In this document: one piece after another, positions 1-14,259 of the stretch
How positions within the stretch are numbered: the stretch's first letter is position 1
How the letters are laid out: each line of letters opens with the position of its first letter
Made by a program: the position numbers and the translations under genes
The notes under the pieces: generated by a model
The model's input: the letters and a program-made list of their open reading frames with translations, nothing else
Told to the model about the DNA's origin: nothing
Databases searched by the model: none
Assembly (NCBI RefSeq): GCF_012273895.1
Contig: NW_024045135.1
Span: 186,001 to 250,000 of the forward strand
Length of the DNA stretch: 64,000 nt
From: Zerene cesonia
Taxonomy: Eukaryota > Arthropoda > Insecta > Lepidoptera > Pieridae
Direction: 5' to 3'

Positions 1-3000
1 TAAATGAAAGTTTTACGAGTCGTGTTGTGATTACTTTAAATTGTATTATACATCTCGAAGAAAGAAACTTAGCTCAGTTTTTTCTTTCTTTGTCAAAAAG
101 GAAAAAAAATACGTTACATCTGGTTTAAAATTTATGAATGTTCATTTATTTTCTATATTTCCCATTTCGTTTTAACGAGATTTCTTTTACAGATATCAGG
201 TTCTACTTCTAGTTTTTCTATCCCAAAATTTCTTTCGATTTATTTCCTTATATAATAATTTTGTATAGTAAGCCTTTATTTATCTTTAGTAATTAATAAT
301 TACATGTTCAATGATCTATGTATATTTGGCATGGAACACGTAGCAAATTCATTTATTTATTTGCCTTCGGTTTATGTTCATAAGCATGAGTCGATTCATA
401 TAGAATCTATGTATTGGTATAAACAATTATTGTAATAGTTTAGTTTCCTTTGAGAATGTCGACAACACGCTTAATCTAAATTAATTGCAATTTACGATGA
501 ATTAATGATGAATCGGTTCGAAAACCTGTTAATAATTCACTTAGCATGGATAAATTCATAACTTTTGCTTTACCGAATTTCCGAATTGGCTTTTCATTAA
601 TTCTGTTATAAAAGTATGGCGACGAAAATGTCTTGTTTTTTTTTTCAATTTCTATTCAGTATCGTATTTGTACAGGCGAAGTTCGGACACATTTACATTC
701 TGTTATTTACCTTAATTTCATTAAAAAACACGAATTATGTGTTATGTATTATTGTATTCGTATTTTTTTCTATTTATTTTATAAAGATTGTAGATGCTCT
801 AATATATGACTTATATTGTTACTTATACTAAGTATATCAGAAATTATGTGATAAATTAAATCTATTTTATTGAAGGTTATTTAAAACAAGGGTCTAGCAG
901 CAATAAAACATAATAAACACAATATAAGCCAAAGAGTTTAAACGGCTTATGAATAAAGAACGACAACTTGAAAAATCAGAATCCGTCTTCTCCTTGCAAA
1001 CGAAATAATATCTCGCTTCTACGATTTCTAGGTCGATGTTATTTGGTTCAATACATATTCAATTGGACCGTCAGTTTCATGGTAAACGAAGTAACGTAAT
1101 CAGCCATTTTCAAAGGCTTTATTTTATAAAGGGTATAACATAAAATCTGTTGCTAGGAGAACGTGACTACGGTTATTTTAAATTATTGGCTGTCGTAATA
1201 AAGTTATATTATTTGCAAAGTATGTCAAGATTTTTTAAATATCCGCTTATTGTATTAATTTGCACGTTTAAGATGACAAAACCAATTAAATTAATATAAA
1301 TCATATACGTACTAACAATCTCTGTCATAATTTATTTGATACAACAAGATGATGATAATGAAATCAGTCACTCAATCCTAAATAGAGCAGAATACGGCTA
1401 TAATATGATTAATATTAAAAACCACATAAATTTTAGAATCCTGACGAATGAGAAGTTAGTACGCTATATCAAACCGCTCAAGGCCACAAACAAACACACT
1501 CAAATATAGACATAAAGCTGCACAGTAAAAACTTATAATACCTCGCAGGGGTTAATAAAAATAAACAACGAACATGAAACTCTTTGCATTTGGGAATTCC
1601 GGTTGAAAACAAAAACTAAAAAGTTTAGATTAAAAATTTTTACGGCGAAGAAAAAAGTATTTACAGGTAATGTTCAAAGAGTTTTAAAAATGGTATATAT
1701 AAGTACCAAAGTATAAGTAGTAAAGTACAGATTAAATTTACGTATGTCATTAAAACTAAAGATATAAAAATGTAAATATAACATTGCGTTCGTTAAATTG
1801 GGACCTATAAAAGGATTTATGATGGGCTAAGAACAGCTTTAATATTTCGTCAGAATCTCCATTTAACTTTTTTTAAAACTTTTATAAATTCACAATTTAA
1901 ATGTACTTACATACTACTTATAATTGGCAGACTTTCAAACTATATACAATAAAACTGAGGGTATTGAAATAGTATTGCTAACTACGGATGCATAAGTAAA
2001 GAAACAGAGGGTACAGCGATGTCCTGTCTCTTTTTGAAGGCCCAGCGCTGCTCTGTTCAAATACCTCTATGACTTGACCTTAGAGTCCTGTTTGATTATT
2101 ATATTAGGTACATAGCTACATAGGATTTTCATAAGAGAAAATATGTGATTTTTAAACAGTTGGACTTTTTTACAATGAATAGATAACGATATTTTAATTT
2201 GTTTGTTTCTTCCTAAATTCCACACAAACATCATAAGACTTATACAATCGATTGTCATCATAATACAGCATGTTTTACAATTTCCATTTGTGACCTTAAA
2301 ATCTATTCCACATATTTTATATCTAACTCAGATCGCCAGATGGTATTCAGGTCAAAGTATTAGCAATACAATCGGTCTAGATATTGCATCCATTGTGTCT
2401 GAACTAGGGACAGCGTCCAACTATACTGGGTCATAACTGATATGCTCAAGACTATCCAACTATAAATTATGGTAAATATCATACTGATAAAATGCGTTTT
2501 TACGTTAGAACGCATGTAACATATAACCCTAGCTAGAACTAGTTTTAACCAAGTGCCTTTGCTAAAATTTAAAAAATTAGCTTTCAGTTAAAAGGAAAAT
2601 AAAAGAATCAGTTTTAAGTTATATTGAATTTTGAGCATTAGTACAGACAACATAATACTAGAAGTTAATTCTAGCTTTACAAAGGCGTTATAGCTATTTC
2701 TAACTAAGGAAACGCATGTAACGAAAAACGGGTTAAACTGTAACATTTATTTGAAACTGCTAACACTTGATATCTCAGTTTGTAGATATAACGCGGGTGC
2801 CTAATTTATTGTGTAAAGTTTAGAGCGTTCTTCATAAAGGGACGTCATAAATCTCAAAATACTTGCGGCTAAGTTTCGTACGACAATATACAAAGGAAAT
2901 TACTATCTGACTGTCATGTTGAATGATGGATAATAATTTTAAGTCTTAAAATCACTCATTACGATGGAATTTATTCTAGTCTTTGCAAGTAATAAGTGAG

Positions 3001-3299
3001 GAACTGTTTCATTACATATATTCGTTAATTTTCGTTACGTTCATTTAAGTGTAGAGTAGTAAAAATTCAGTATTGAGTTAACTAAAATGTAATTAAAAAA
3101 TGTACATATTACCTAGGCTTTGAATAGGGCATTTAGCACTTCTACTGGTCTCTATTCATTTAAATTGTTATTGTCTTTTATGATAATCAGACGATATGAT
3201 TTTCTGACATAACAGGTACTCTTTTATACGTAGTAATATTGAGGGTTGATGAAATTTATTAATTTATATGAAATAAATCTTGTCAGAATGTAAGAGCAC

Positions 3300-3491
3300 C
3301 GAGTCCACTAGTGAGGCATGGGACAATTTCACTGATCGATTCTCTCAGTATGTGTCATTCAAGTAGGTGATCCTTCTGTGTCCTGCCAGACCATGACATT
3401 ATTTTTCGTGAGTCGTGAGTCCCCACTGAGAATCGAACCCAAGACCCCTCGGTTCTACGCTCACGCATTAACCATTGTACTTAGGAGGCGG
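3300..3491 (-). repeat. tRNA-derived SINE-like repeat
   Basis: Read on the minus strand from 3491, this segment has a tRNA-like head: a TGGTTAATG A-box-like stretch followed by GGTTCGATTCT, close to the pol III B box GGTTCGANNCC. It cannot be folded into a complete tRNA cloverleaf and continues into non-tRNA sequence, as a SINE does. No second full copy is seen in the window, so the limits are approximate. Confidence 0.5.
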
Positions 3492-4553
3492 TAAGAATGT
3501 ACCGAGCTACTATAACTCATTTTTTAATTTGTTTTTATTTATAAAAACTATTATTTTAATTATTGTAAGGTATTTCGTTGCAAGTTAGAATTTCCCGCCA
3601 ATTCCACAGCATGGCACAGATATCTATCTCGTTTCCCGTTTCCCACTTTCGCATCTGTCACTGTCAAATGGAATAAGATCCGCGGATCCGACGTAATTTT
3701 CAATCGACTTATCGAATATAAAACTTCTTCGTGAAAACGGATTAAGAAAAATAAATTCTGCGTTGAAGAATTGATTATGCCGTTTTCGTTTTACGCATTG
3801 CATTCAGCTTATGCAAATATAATTTAATATGCATTGCTGATTTTGAATAATAGCACTAATGCGAGCATTAATTTCATATGAATATATTCGAGATTATGTT
3901 GTAAAATATTAACGATACATTTTAATTCCACGAATTATAAACATTGAAATATATATAATATGTTAGCTTATTTAGTAACGTTAAAATTAATACAAACTAT
4001 TTAACCATTATAATGTATACCATTTTAAAGACATTGTCAGTTTTCTCTACCTCGCCGTATTTTTTCAAAAATTATCGTCTTAAAAAGGCCTCTATCTTGG
4101 ATGGATAGATTAAATTCCTAAAAAAAATCCTAATTAAAAATAAATACTTCTCAATTCAAGACAAAAAAGCACCACTTTTAAATGGAGTACGACGATATTT
4201 GTTACTCCGAAAAATAAATTCAGCTAAGATTTTCCCCGAAGACTACGAAACACAATTTTATTTACTCAAACATCCTGCATTTATCATTGTCAACCGAATA
4301 GTTTTTATTATTGAATTGTGGATTTTCTGGGAACTCTGGAGATAACGTCGTAATACACTGAGGTTTTCACACGTGAAATAGAATATAACATCAATGAAAC
4401 GATATGAGTTTTGATGTTTAAATGTATTAACAAATCCGCTTCCATTTCCGCTCAAGTGTAAAATTTTCATTAACCTATTTACACATTTGAACGGTTTCTA
4501 TTAGTGTCAAAATCAGTCTTACCTTAACAGAAACTCTTTTAAGATTCATAAAA

Positions 4554-4752
4554 TACTAGCTGCGCCTCCCGGTTTCACCCGTGTAAGTCTGTATACCGTA
4601 GGAAGGTTGCCTATGTGTTGTTATATCCAGCTACCTACGTAGCAAATTTCATTGCAATCGGTTCAGTAATATTTGCGTGAAAGAGTAACATACATGCATC
4701 TGTCCATACTTCTTACTGTCCATACTTTTTACTTTCGTTTATAATATTATTA
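4554..4752 (-). mobile_element. Helitron-like non-autonomous element, family 1 (diverged copy)
   Basis: The segment begins with ACTAGCTGCGCC, which on the minus strand reads as a CTAG terminus preceded by a GC-rich hairpin-forming stretch. It then matches the family-1 core: the GTTGCCTATGTGTTGTTATA region, the GCAATCGGTTCAGTAAT region and GCGTGAAAGAGTAACA. The far end, TAATATTATTAG, corresponds to the conserved TACTAATATTATA start. It is more diverged than the copies at 7013 and 14260. Confidence 0.6.
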
Positions 4753-6155
4753 GAATACGTATGAGTGTTAAACTGAATCAATATAGGTTTGTATAGCAAT
4801 TTGTTGACCGAATGTGATGACGATCTTAGCATCTGTTTTCATGTACATATATTATGTGATAGATGATATGGTTTATATACTAGATAACTAGAACCTCGTG
4901 GTAACTAAGATCATGAACTAATTAGTTCAAGTATGTTACAATGTAGGTTGTATTATTAGCCACGTTCATTTTGGTCCTCTCCTATTTCATTTAAGTTATA
5001 ACTCAACCTCAAACGTGTTTATTTTTATTATTCTTAAACAACAGAAATATTTTTAAAGCTATATATAATTTGTAAACGATTTTATTAAATGTTTAAAAGT
5101 ATATTTACTATCACACTCATTACACAAAATTCCTGAACAAATAGTTATTTTGTAATAGCCAAATAATATTGATAAAAATTAAAAAATGGTTACAATCAGG
5201 CATACACTTGGTGAAGCGTGATAAATGCGAAACACGTGTTTTCAAAGTTATTAGATATAACGACTTCACAACCGTTTCATATTATCTGTGGCCGTGTTTT
5301 CATACATTATATTCCGTGTATAATGAGTTCATTATGTACACGGAGTTGAAACTTTTAAATTGATAATTGAATGACTTCTCTATGATAAGACCATGGCAAA
5401 TTACATTAGGTTTTAGTTTTCGATATTGAATGAAACATGCAGAAAAATTTCGTTTCCTAGTATTACAACAGATAACATAATACTATACGTATATACATGT
5501 ATGGAAATAGTCATTATTGTTAATTTAAAATATTAAAAACAACTAAAATATAAAATATTTTCAAATTGAGTATGCCGAACTGTCAATATTGCCATTAATT
5601 AATAATATTATACAGGTTGTGTTCTAATTAAACAATTTACGTTATCTGTGAGTGTTTTGACAGCTAAATAAATAACAACCATTCACGATAGGTACAACAA
5701 AGTGAATGAAAACCAAATAAACATTCTGCGAATAGAAACTTTTCAATCAGCAAAGTTAAAAGGTCCAGTATAAGTTAGTTATTGTTTGTTAATTGACTTC
5801 CCATTAGACTCGATATCTATCGTTAAATTGAGGATGTAGTAATTTGTTGCCCTGGAAGTTAGCCCTGTGGTCCTGTATATTATTTGATCGTAATCCAATT
5901 CCAGTTGAGAGAACTATTTCTTTTTTCAAATGTTTATTTGTGCTGAACAATAGAAAGGAATTTGAGTTGAATTTAAATTTCTGATTGTGCTAGATCCGAG
6001 TTTATATTATTTCATATATATAAGCACTGGTTGGATGTTTGTGTGTGTAATACAATTAAAATAAAATAATTCAGTAGAAATAATGTTTTTAATTTTGAAA
6101 TATGTTAGGTATTGACATGAATCAATATTTAAGTTACCTATTCATACTAGATTAG

Positions 6156-6317
6156 TCTCTATATAAATAAAATCTCGTGTAACATACCATACTCCTCCGA
6201 AACGGCTGGACCGTTTTTCATAAAATTTAGTGTGCATATGGTCTACGTCTGAGAATTGGCCAGCATCAATTTTTCATACGCCTTAATAATAAGAGTATGG
6301 CAGAACAGCGTTTGCAT
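6156..6317 (+). mobile_element. Helitron-like non-autonomous element, family 2 (3' truncated)
   Basis: It starts with TCTCTATATAAA and carries the family-2 core: ACTCCTCCGAAACGGCTGGA, then a TGAGAATTGGCCA block, then GTATGGCAGAACAGCGTTTG. Other copies at 10345, 17417 and 25004 (minus) end in CTAG|T. This copy loses the match before that terminus. Confidence 0.6.
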
Positions 6318-7012
6318 TATTATACAAATAAAATTTCTGATTTAACTGTAAGCATTAAAACATTCCGAATACAATGTCTTTACAACACCCTTATCAGACC
6401 AATACTTGTGAGACAAAAAAGAAAATTACCCAAAAAATGTGCCCACTAGGGAAAGAATGCCTACAGAAACAACTTAGCGCGAACCATCAAATAAATTAAT
6501 CAAATCATTATATACGTTTAGCACTTCCTAAGTACATACCCATCTTATTACTGAGCACGACTCTTGCCTTCACATCCCCTCAGGAGTTAATAACAGCGCA
6601 GAATTCTCATCTGTATTCCCTTCAATTAAAGATGAGACTCGCATAAAAAAAGTCTTCTGTTGTGGGTGTTTTATTGTGGAGTGTAAGAACGCTTTCCCAC
6701 GGTCGGCCCCAGTTAAGCTGAACGTATGAATCTTGTTACATTGTTAGGAAACATCTGCTGTAAATACGAAAAATAATTATATATGTGTATTCATTTGAGT
6801 ACTAAGTACATACTTATGTTTTTTTCACGTGATAATAATGAGAACGGAGAATGAATCGTCTTACGAGATGAGCGGGAAATTTTGTAAACATATTATGTCT
6901 GTTTCCACGTATATGTCTAACAAAATATCACCATTATTATCAATTAGTCTATTCTTCTTCCTATAGTTGACCAATGAATGAATGAACGAACAAATGAATA
7001 AATGTGTAATGA

Positions 7013-7212
7013 TCCTACTAATATTATAAATGCGAAAGTTTGTAAGCATGTGTGTGTGTTTTTTGCTCTTTCACGCAAAAAGTACTGAACCGATTGCAAT
7101 GCAATTTGGTACGTAGACAGCTGGACAACTGGTGTAACATATAGGCAACTTTTTATCCTGATATTCCTACGGGGTACGGACTTAGGCGTGTGAAACCGCG
7201 GGACGCAGCTAG
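7013..7212 (+). mobile_element. Helitron-like non-autonomous element, family 1
   Basis: A complete copy of a ~200-bp family. It begins with TCCTACTAATATTATAAATG, runs through a GTGTGTGTG stretch and CTCTTTCACGCAAAA, then TACGTAGACAGCTGGACAAC, and ends GGGACGCAGCTAG followed by T. The 5' TC, the 3' CTAG and the short GC-rich hairpin before the end fit non-autonomous Helitron-like elements known from Lepidoptera. It encodes nothing. Confidence 0.75.
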
Positions 7213-7693
7213 TATTTCATATTGTTAACGTCAAATCTCGTTAAGTCGAGTGAATGTGACAATGAGTTTTGACTGTAACAATATCACTTAACATTAAACT
7301 TCGCTTGCAGGTATCATCACGATGTTTTCTTATCCGGGTGAAATATGGAACACTCATCCCGGTCCCGCATGGATAATACTGCATTATGTTGCCACAATGG
7401 ATATTACGTGACGTGCTATAATTTTGTTTATAACTAGACCAAAAAAATACATTCGAATTGAGAACGTCCTTCGTTTTAGGGGACGGTTAAAAATCTCTAT
7501 TGAAACAACGAGAATCTAAACAAAACAGGCAAGTGATTAACATTTACCCAAAATAGCGAACTTAAGTCCATCAAAGTTAATTAATCAGATGTCGGCATCG
7601 TTTAATTAAATTCTTCGAACCAAATCTATTTCAGGTTTGATCAAAGAAGAGCAATAATTGAGACACGGCACATATGTTATATTTTATTTCTTA

Positions 7694-7985
7694 GTGCGGG
7701 AGTTAAACACGCTTGCGTACGATTTGGGCCAGCTCGCATCGGGGAAGTTCCACACCCCCACAGAAGATTGGCGTGAAACAGTAGCATGCTGTGTTTCGTT
7801 CGGTGAGTGGGGAGGAGGGGTACGCCGGTATCCTTTTCCTAATCCTTCATAGCCCTTTTTTTCTTCAATCCTTTCCCTTATCCCTTATCCCTTATCCAGT
7901 AAAGTTGGCTATCCATTTACACAGGCAAATAGACTCTGTAAATGTTTATGGGCAATACTCCTTTGCTGAATGTCACAAAAAAAAT
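7694..7985 (+). repeat. SINE-like repeat, family S1
   Basis: One of five related ~300-bp copies in the window (others at 27600, 32791, 54782 and 57436). Shared landmarks are a GGGCCAGCTCGCA block, CACACCCC(A/T)ACAG, GGCGTGAAATAGCA-like, CTGTGTTTCG(T/G)TCGGTGAGT, then a TTTCC-rich pyrimidine stretch. A TGTTCATGGGC-like block and an A-rich tail after TGACA/TCACA follow. Short chance open frames over it (7658-7852, 7791-7997) are not genes. Confidence 0.65.
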
Positions 7986-9018
7986 TGTTGCTCATAAATC
8001 ATTTATGTAAGTTATAACATATGACAACTATTTATATATTAAATAGTTGCAATTAAATGGTTAACGCGTATACTATAACGAATACTTCTAATAGTACCCA
8101 TTTTTGATAAATAAATTAATACCAAGTTATCTAAGTTAAATATATATCATAACATTGCAGATATACATTAAAATTTGTTTCAGAGAACACATCTGCTTAT
8201 TTTCTCACTACTCTATGGCGATGCAAAACATAATGAAAGGATGTTTATTTATTTTGTTTCTCCGTGGAAAGTTCTGTTCTGTACAAAATTCCTAGTATTG
8301 TATTATAAATGTATAGAAAATATTGAGGAGTTACTATTGAGATAAGATCGAAATAAGATCCTTTGAATCGGCCTCTAGCATTGTTTTTATTGCGTTGAAA
8401 ATAAATAATGCGAAATCGGAATATATTAGTTTTTACCCTAAATAAACAAAAGTCTAATTATTACAAACTTTTCCATAATTTCAAAAACAGTCTATATACC
8501 GCAATTCTTACTTATAATATTACTTAAATAATTAAACAGAAATCAAACTATTTTATTGTAACTTAGAACTTTTAATTGTAATAATATCTATAATTTGTAA
8601 CTACATTCTTGCAAATAAATTTAATTTGAATTTGAATTTGAACTAAATACAATTCTAAAACTAAATTATACTAATTAATCGTTCAATTTAAAAACTTTAT
8701 TCTATTTAAAAATATATTAGTCTCTAGATTGCCACCCCGAAGCTCGCACCAAATCGCAGACGCAATTAACTGTAGTTGGAGAAAAATATATTTAAACTCT
8801 AATAAAGTCTAAAGTCTATTATAAATTCAAATAATTACCTCGTCTTCTTTATTTAAATACTCCCTTCGATTTTAAACTAATTTCTTTTCCTATTTTTAAT
8901 AGCTATACGAAATTTCCAGTGTGTGTAAATGCATACTCTACGTGTGTGATATTACTACACACGCAGAAATATCGATGAATTCATGTTAAATTTCGGTATT
9001 TACTAAATTATAATATAT

Positions 9019-9230
9019 AAGCTGCGCCCCGCGGTTTCGCCCTCGTAAGACCGTATCCCGTAGGAATATCGGGATGAAAAGTTGCCTATATGTTATTTCA
9101 GTTGTCCAGCTGTCTACGTACCAAATTTCAATGTAATCGGTTAAGTAGTTTTTGCGTGAAAGAGCAACAAACACACGCACATCCTTACAAACTTTCGCAT
9201 TTATAATATTAGTAAGATAGTAGGATAGGA
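9019..9230 (-). mobile_element. Helitron-like non-autonomous element, family 1
   Basis: A near-complete minus-strand copy. It opens with AAGCTGCGCCCCGCGGTTTC (the 3' end in element orientation) and carries ATATCGGGATGAAAAGTTGC and GTGAAAGAGCAACAAACACA. It closes with GCATTTATAATATTAGTA, the reverse complement of the family's TC start region. Confidence 0.7.
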
Positions 9231-10344
9231 TATTGTAACTTAAGTAACATAACATTGTGGGTATTTTATTTATATCACACGAAATCTACCACAGTTACTC
9301 ATCTCGCAAATAGTTTTATAAGTATGGCAGAAATAAATCAATTTCACTGATCATATTTCTGTTGGAACACGATGAGTTTTATGAGCCCCATCTGACTTTT
9401 CCAACTTTCACTAGCATTGGAAATCCCTAGCTAGCCGCTTCACACAACCACGAAACCAGAGGTGTTATAAAATCTAAAATTTGTATTGCTCGCAGTAGAG
9501 ATAACATAACATAATAAAAAATCAATACAATACATATGAATGAAGCTTTGTCCTGGCCAGCGAAGCGGTTATTTATTATTAAAAATGTTTTGTCGTTTTA
9601 TATTTAGTTTTATTTTATTTATCTGTGCCTTTATTTTGCGTATTGCGTTGGTGCGATTTGCTCTGAAATGAGTGGTAATAATATTATTTGCTTCGAGTGC
9701 CCTAACCGTTTCGTGTTAAGCCATCTTTTATGCGTGTTTTTAAATGAAATAAAAAATACACACATGACTAAAAATATAACACATATCAAATTAATATCAC
9801 AATTTAAACATCTACTATTACCATTAAAAGCACACAATCTATCACACTTATCACACTTATGACAAAAAGATGAGACCAATAGGACCTAACTTTTTATCTG
9901 CACTCCTAATTACTTTGAGTATTTATTAATATCTCAACAATTATCGTTAACTTAAAGAGCCCATGAAAATTCAAACTCGCATAATCATATTCTCCAAAAA
10001 ATACGAGTCATTAACCGAGATCAGATATCATATTTCCAAAATTTTAGATCTTCATTTATTTAATAGCTTCTAATAAAGATAAGTATATTGCACTCCGGAT
10101 ATTGGATACCGATTCCGCTGGGGATCAACTAACATTCCGATAATGTGTATGGGCTTAAATAATACGTGGAAATTCTAGACCAATTATTGAGGATTAATGA
10201 TTTATTAATGGATTTGTGAATGGTCGTTGTGGCTTCGAAGCGTTGACGTAAGGCATTACTGATTATGGATCGCTTTTTGTTTATTATTCTGTAGTTTAGA
10301 CCAAAAATTTTGTTATTTGTAATAAATGATTTTTTATCAATAAT

Positions 10345-10499
10345 TTTTTATATGTAATCCGAACTCCGAACTCCTCCGTAACGGCTGGACCGATTCTTAT
10401 GAAATTTTGTGTGTATATTGGGTATGTCTGAGAATCGGTCAACATCTATTTTTATACCCCTAAATGATAAGTGTAAGGCAGAACAGCCGGGTCGACTAG
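10345..10499 (+). mobile_element. Helitron-like non-autonomous element, family 2
   Basis: The core ACTCCTCCGTAACGGCTGGA is followed by GAAATTTTGTGTGTATAT, TGAGAATCGGTCAACATC and AAGGCAGAACAGCCGGGTCG, ending in ACTAG|T. It matches the copies at 6156, 17417 and 25004. The 5' end is uncertain because the TCTCTATA start has decayed. Confidence 0.6.
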
Positions 10500-10962
10500 T
10501 TTTATATAATTTTTAAAGGTCGCTATCAAATTAAATATACTGTAATATTAGCGATGCGAAGCTTTAACTAAAAACCGGGTTTATAAGATTTCGATTTACA
10601 ATTTTCTACTTGACGATTCTTCGTACTCCTTGTATGACTTCGGTCATAACAATAGTATATGTTTAATTATATGAGGCAACATTGAATGAAGAAATAGTCA
10701 TCTATATAAAAATGATACGCCAAAATGTGTTGCTACTCATAAAATAAAACTCTAGAATGGCTCGACCAATCGGCCATTTTCTTTTTTATTTTATTATAGC
10801 ACAAGGAAGGTTCTTATAGTGAAAAAAAACGTACCATGTGTGAAGCCAGGGCGGACCCAGTGTAAAATATAAAGCAGTTAGTTATTAATGCTATATACTT
10901 AGTCTGGCCATAAATACTGTTACACTTAATTATAAAAAAATATTACATTTGAATTTCGAATC

Positions 10963-11962
10963 NNNNNNNNNNNNNNNNNNNNNNNNNNNNNNNNNNNNNN
11001 NNNNNNNNNNNNNNNNNNNNNNNNNNNNNNNNNNNNNNNNNNNNNNNNNNNNNNNNNNNNNNNNNNNNNNNNNNNNNNNNNNNNNNNNNNNNNNNNNNNN
11101 NNNNNNNNNNNNNNNNNNNNNNNNNNNNNNNNNNNNNNNNNNNNNNNNNNNNNNNNNNNNNNNNNNNNNNNNNNNNNNNNNNNNNNNNNNNNNNNNNNNN
11201 NNNNNNNNNNNNNNNNNNNNNNNNNNNNNNNNNNNNNNNNNNNNNNNNNNNNNNNNNNNNNNNNNNNNNNNNNNNNNNNNNNNNNNNNNNNNNNNNNNNN
11301 NNNNNNNNNNNNNNNNNNNNNNNNNNNNNNNNNNNNNNNNNNNNNNNNNNNNNNNNNNNNNNNNNNNNNNNNNNNNNNNNNNNNNNNNNNNNNNNNNNNN
11401 NNNNNNNNNNNNNNNNNNNNNNNNNNNNNNNNNNNNNNNNNNNNNNNNNNNNNNNNNNNNNNNNNNNNNNNNNNNNNNNNNNNNNNNNNNNNNNNNNNNN
11501 NNNNNNNNNNNNNNNNNNNNNNNNNNNNNNNNNNNNNNNNNNNNNNNNNNNNNNNNNNNNNNNNNNNNNNNNNNNNNNNNNNNNNNNNNNNNNNNNNNNN
11601 NNNNNNNNNNNNNNNNNNNNNNNNNNNNNNNNNNNNNNNNNNNNNNNNNNNNNNNNNNNNNNNNNNNNNNNNNNNNNNNNNNNNNNNNNNNNNNNNNNNN
11701 NNNNNNNNNNNNNNNNNNNNNNNNNNNNNNNNNNNNNNNNNNNNNNNNNNNNNNNNNNNNNNNNNNNNNNNNNNNNNNNNNNNNNNNNNNNNNNNNNNNN
11801 NNNNNNNNNNNNNNNNNNNNNNNNNNNNNNNNNNNNNNNNNNNNNNNNNNNNNNNNNNNNNNNNNNNNNNNNNNNNNNNNNNNNNNNNNNNNNNNNNNNN
11901 NNNNNNNNNNNNNNNNNNNNNNNNNNNNNNNNNNNNNNNNNNNNNNNNNNNNNNNNNNNNNN
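10963..11962. other. Assembly gap (1000 N)
   Basis: Exactly 1000 N, which suggests a placeholder of unknown true size. It lies in the probable bib intron 2, so one or more later bib exons could be hidden here. Reading frames that appear to cross it are artefacts. Confidence 0.98.
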
Positions 11963-13191
11963 GTAATAAATGTTATTTGCAGTTAACAATTTTCTTTTTT
12001 CTTTATTACAATATTTATGGCAAGACTAGGTATATTGCCTAAGATGCTTCAACATCTCAAACATTGCAATCAAATTGGTCTTTCGAACTGTTTTTATGAG
12101 GCCAGCTTTGTTAGCTTAGTAGTTAGACATAAACGATTTATCTAATTGGCTGCGATTTGGCGACATCGGTGCATACTGATCGTGGCATTTGATTTTATGA
12201 AAAAGTGGGTAACGTAGGGATAAGTAACATTATTCTTTGATCAAATGAATAAGCAAGTATTAGACCTAAAATATATTTTAATTTAAATCTTATAAGTGAT
12301 AATTTGATTAAAAAATACCAAGGTATTATTGTCTGTGGTATTGTTTTCATATTAATGTTGTCTATCTCTTTTTGTCTGTATACATAACATCAAAAATAAC
12401 ACCATTCTCTGTTGCGTATAAAATTTTACGACGCGTTCACCTTTCACAAAAAAAAGTATACAACCTTACCTTCGCATACTATTTACATTTTGCTTTGAAA
12501 AAGAACACCGTAAATCTCAGTACGAATTTGAAACAAACCAACACGGAACTTGGCTAATTAGTGCGAACGGTAATTGGCCTATATCCGTCACCGTCAACCA
12601 ATTTTGCTCAACTAAGATCATACTGCTCTATCAAATTACACAAAATTATAACAGCGCCATAATGATATTCAAATATTAACAAGAATATATATTTAGAGCG
12701 GAAATTGTTAGACGCTAGAAAATGGATTCTCAAGATTATTACTAGGGATTTTTTCTGTTCCCTCTTTGTTGCAGGTCAGTTCTTGGGAAATTGAAAGCTC
12801 TTGCTTTATTAGAAAATATTACCGCAGCTGGTGTAGCCACTTTGTTGATAGACCTATTTACAATTCTATTTGCTGATAATTTAATTTATGTTATAATGAA
12901 TTCGATAAAAATTGATTACAACGCATAACAATCACGCAACCTTATATCCGTATTAGGCAAGGAAAATATGAAAAAAACAATCTCAACAACATCTGCCGCC
13001 TACGACATGTACATAAATTGCTTATTTTTGCAATAAACCCATTCATTCACAGAGTATCTATCGCTTCCATAGACAAATGACGCTGCGTAAAATACGAAGG
13101 AATTCGAAATTCAAATTCGTACGGCCCGAGGGAAAAACCATAAATATTGCATCACTCGGATGCAATTCCGCCTCCACCATGCCCGGTATTG

Positions 13192-13201
13192 NNNNNNNNN
13201 N
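13192..13201. other. Short assembly gap (10 N)
   Basis: Ten N interrupt otherwise unique sequence. The flanks (13077-13328) are less AT-biased and more complex than their surroundings, but show no recognisable protein similarity on either strand. Confidence 0.95.
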
Positions 13202-14259
13202 AAATTTCCCAACTGAAATAACGGATCGCCATATTATAATACAGATGTTAATATCGATATTCAAGTTTTTAATGAGTCTCATTGTTTGTAGCCGCTTTGT
13301 TCGCGAAGTTTGTTGGTTCATTAGTTAGAAACAATATACTTTTTATAGCTGTACAATGGGCCTGCGCTTTATTCAGAATTCTACCTAGATAAGACAGTTT
13401 AACATCTTAACGGGTGAAGAAATAGTTTTAATTTTTATAATAAATTTTTCTGCACTAGAACTGTAATTACACAATAGCATATAATATAGCATATATACCG
13501 AAATAGTTACACAAGAAAAGTATTTGTTAATTTCCATTGAAATAAATCGAAGTACCTACTGCCCAATCCTTAAATATTTTAGCTCGCATATGCCGATCTT
13601 AAACTATCACTTTAACAGCAAAAAGTTAATTATACCACAGATTGTAATGACAATCCTAACCATAACATTTCGACAAACATATCTCTATCAGAAACAACAA
13701 GCACGCAAAACCATTAAACCTAGCTGCAAGTTCGAATGTCGTCTTGAACTTTCCTCCGACACTATGTTTACTTTATCCATTTTATTTTCCTTCAGCAATG
13801 GAAACTATTAGACTGGTGCAAATAAATTCGGATCACGTATCGCCTGCAGTTCCGTAGCAAAACTATGTGATCTATGCTCCTTGAAGTGGAGTAAGTATCG
13901 GATCACTGGCGACTGACGACATCGAGGAAACGCGAGGTTAACGGCGTAATCAAATATCCCTTCGTTTTTTAATTTCATTTTTTTTTAATTGTCATTGTTT
14001 ACATTAAACATAGACATATAATTCGCCTTGTTGATATTTTGTGGCATATGCATGCGAGCATATTAAACTATCCTTCAAAGCCCTTATTGTATAGCACTCA
14101 TAGCGGCCATTACAACGATATCCTTAGTCATTTTATAATACGTCCTTTTTGGGCGATACAAAAATAATTAAAATAAGTAAACAATGTAGATATGTACTTA
14201 CTAAAGAAAACGTAATAATAACATACTTAATATTAGCCAATACTTCTAATCCTATCCTA

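Noticed and set aside
3381..3491. Possible tRNA gene (B-box-like GGTTCGATTCT)
   Set aside because: No complete cloverleaf or matching acceptor stem; the flanks continue as repeat sequence, so it is a tRNA-derived SINE.
10943..11989. Long open frames of ~345 codons on both strands
   Set aside because: They consist of N translated as X across an assembly gap. The same applies to the frames at 30468-31608.
13077..13328. Higher-complexity block with frames on both strands around a 10-N gap
   Set aside because: No splice context or family match. It could be a conserved non-coding element, but nothing in the sequence alone supports that.
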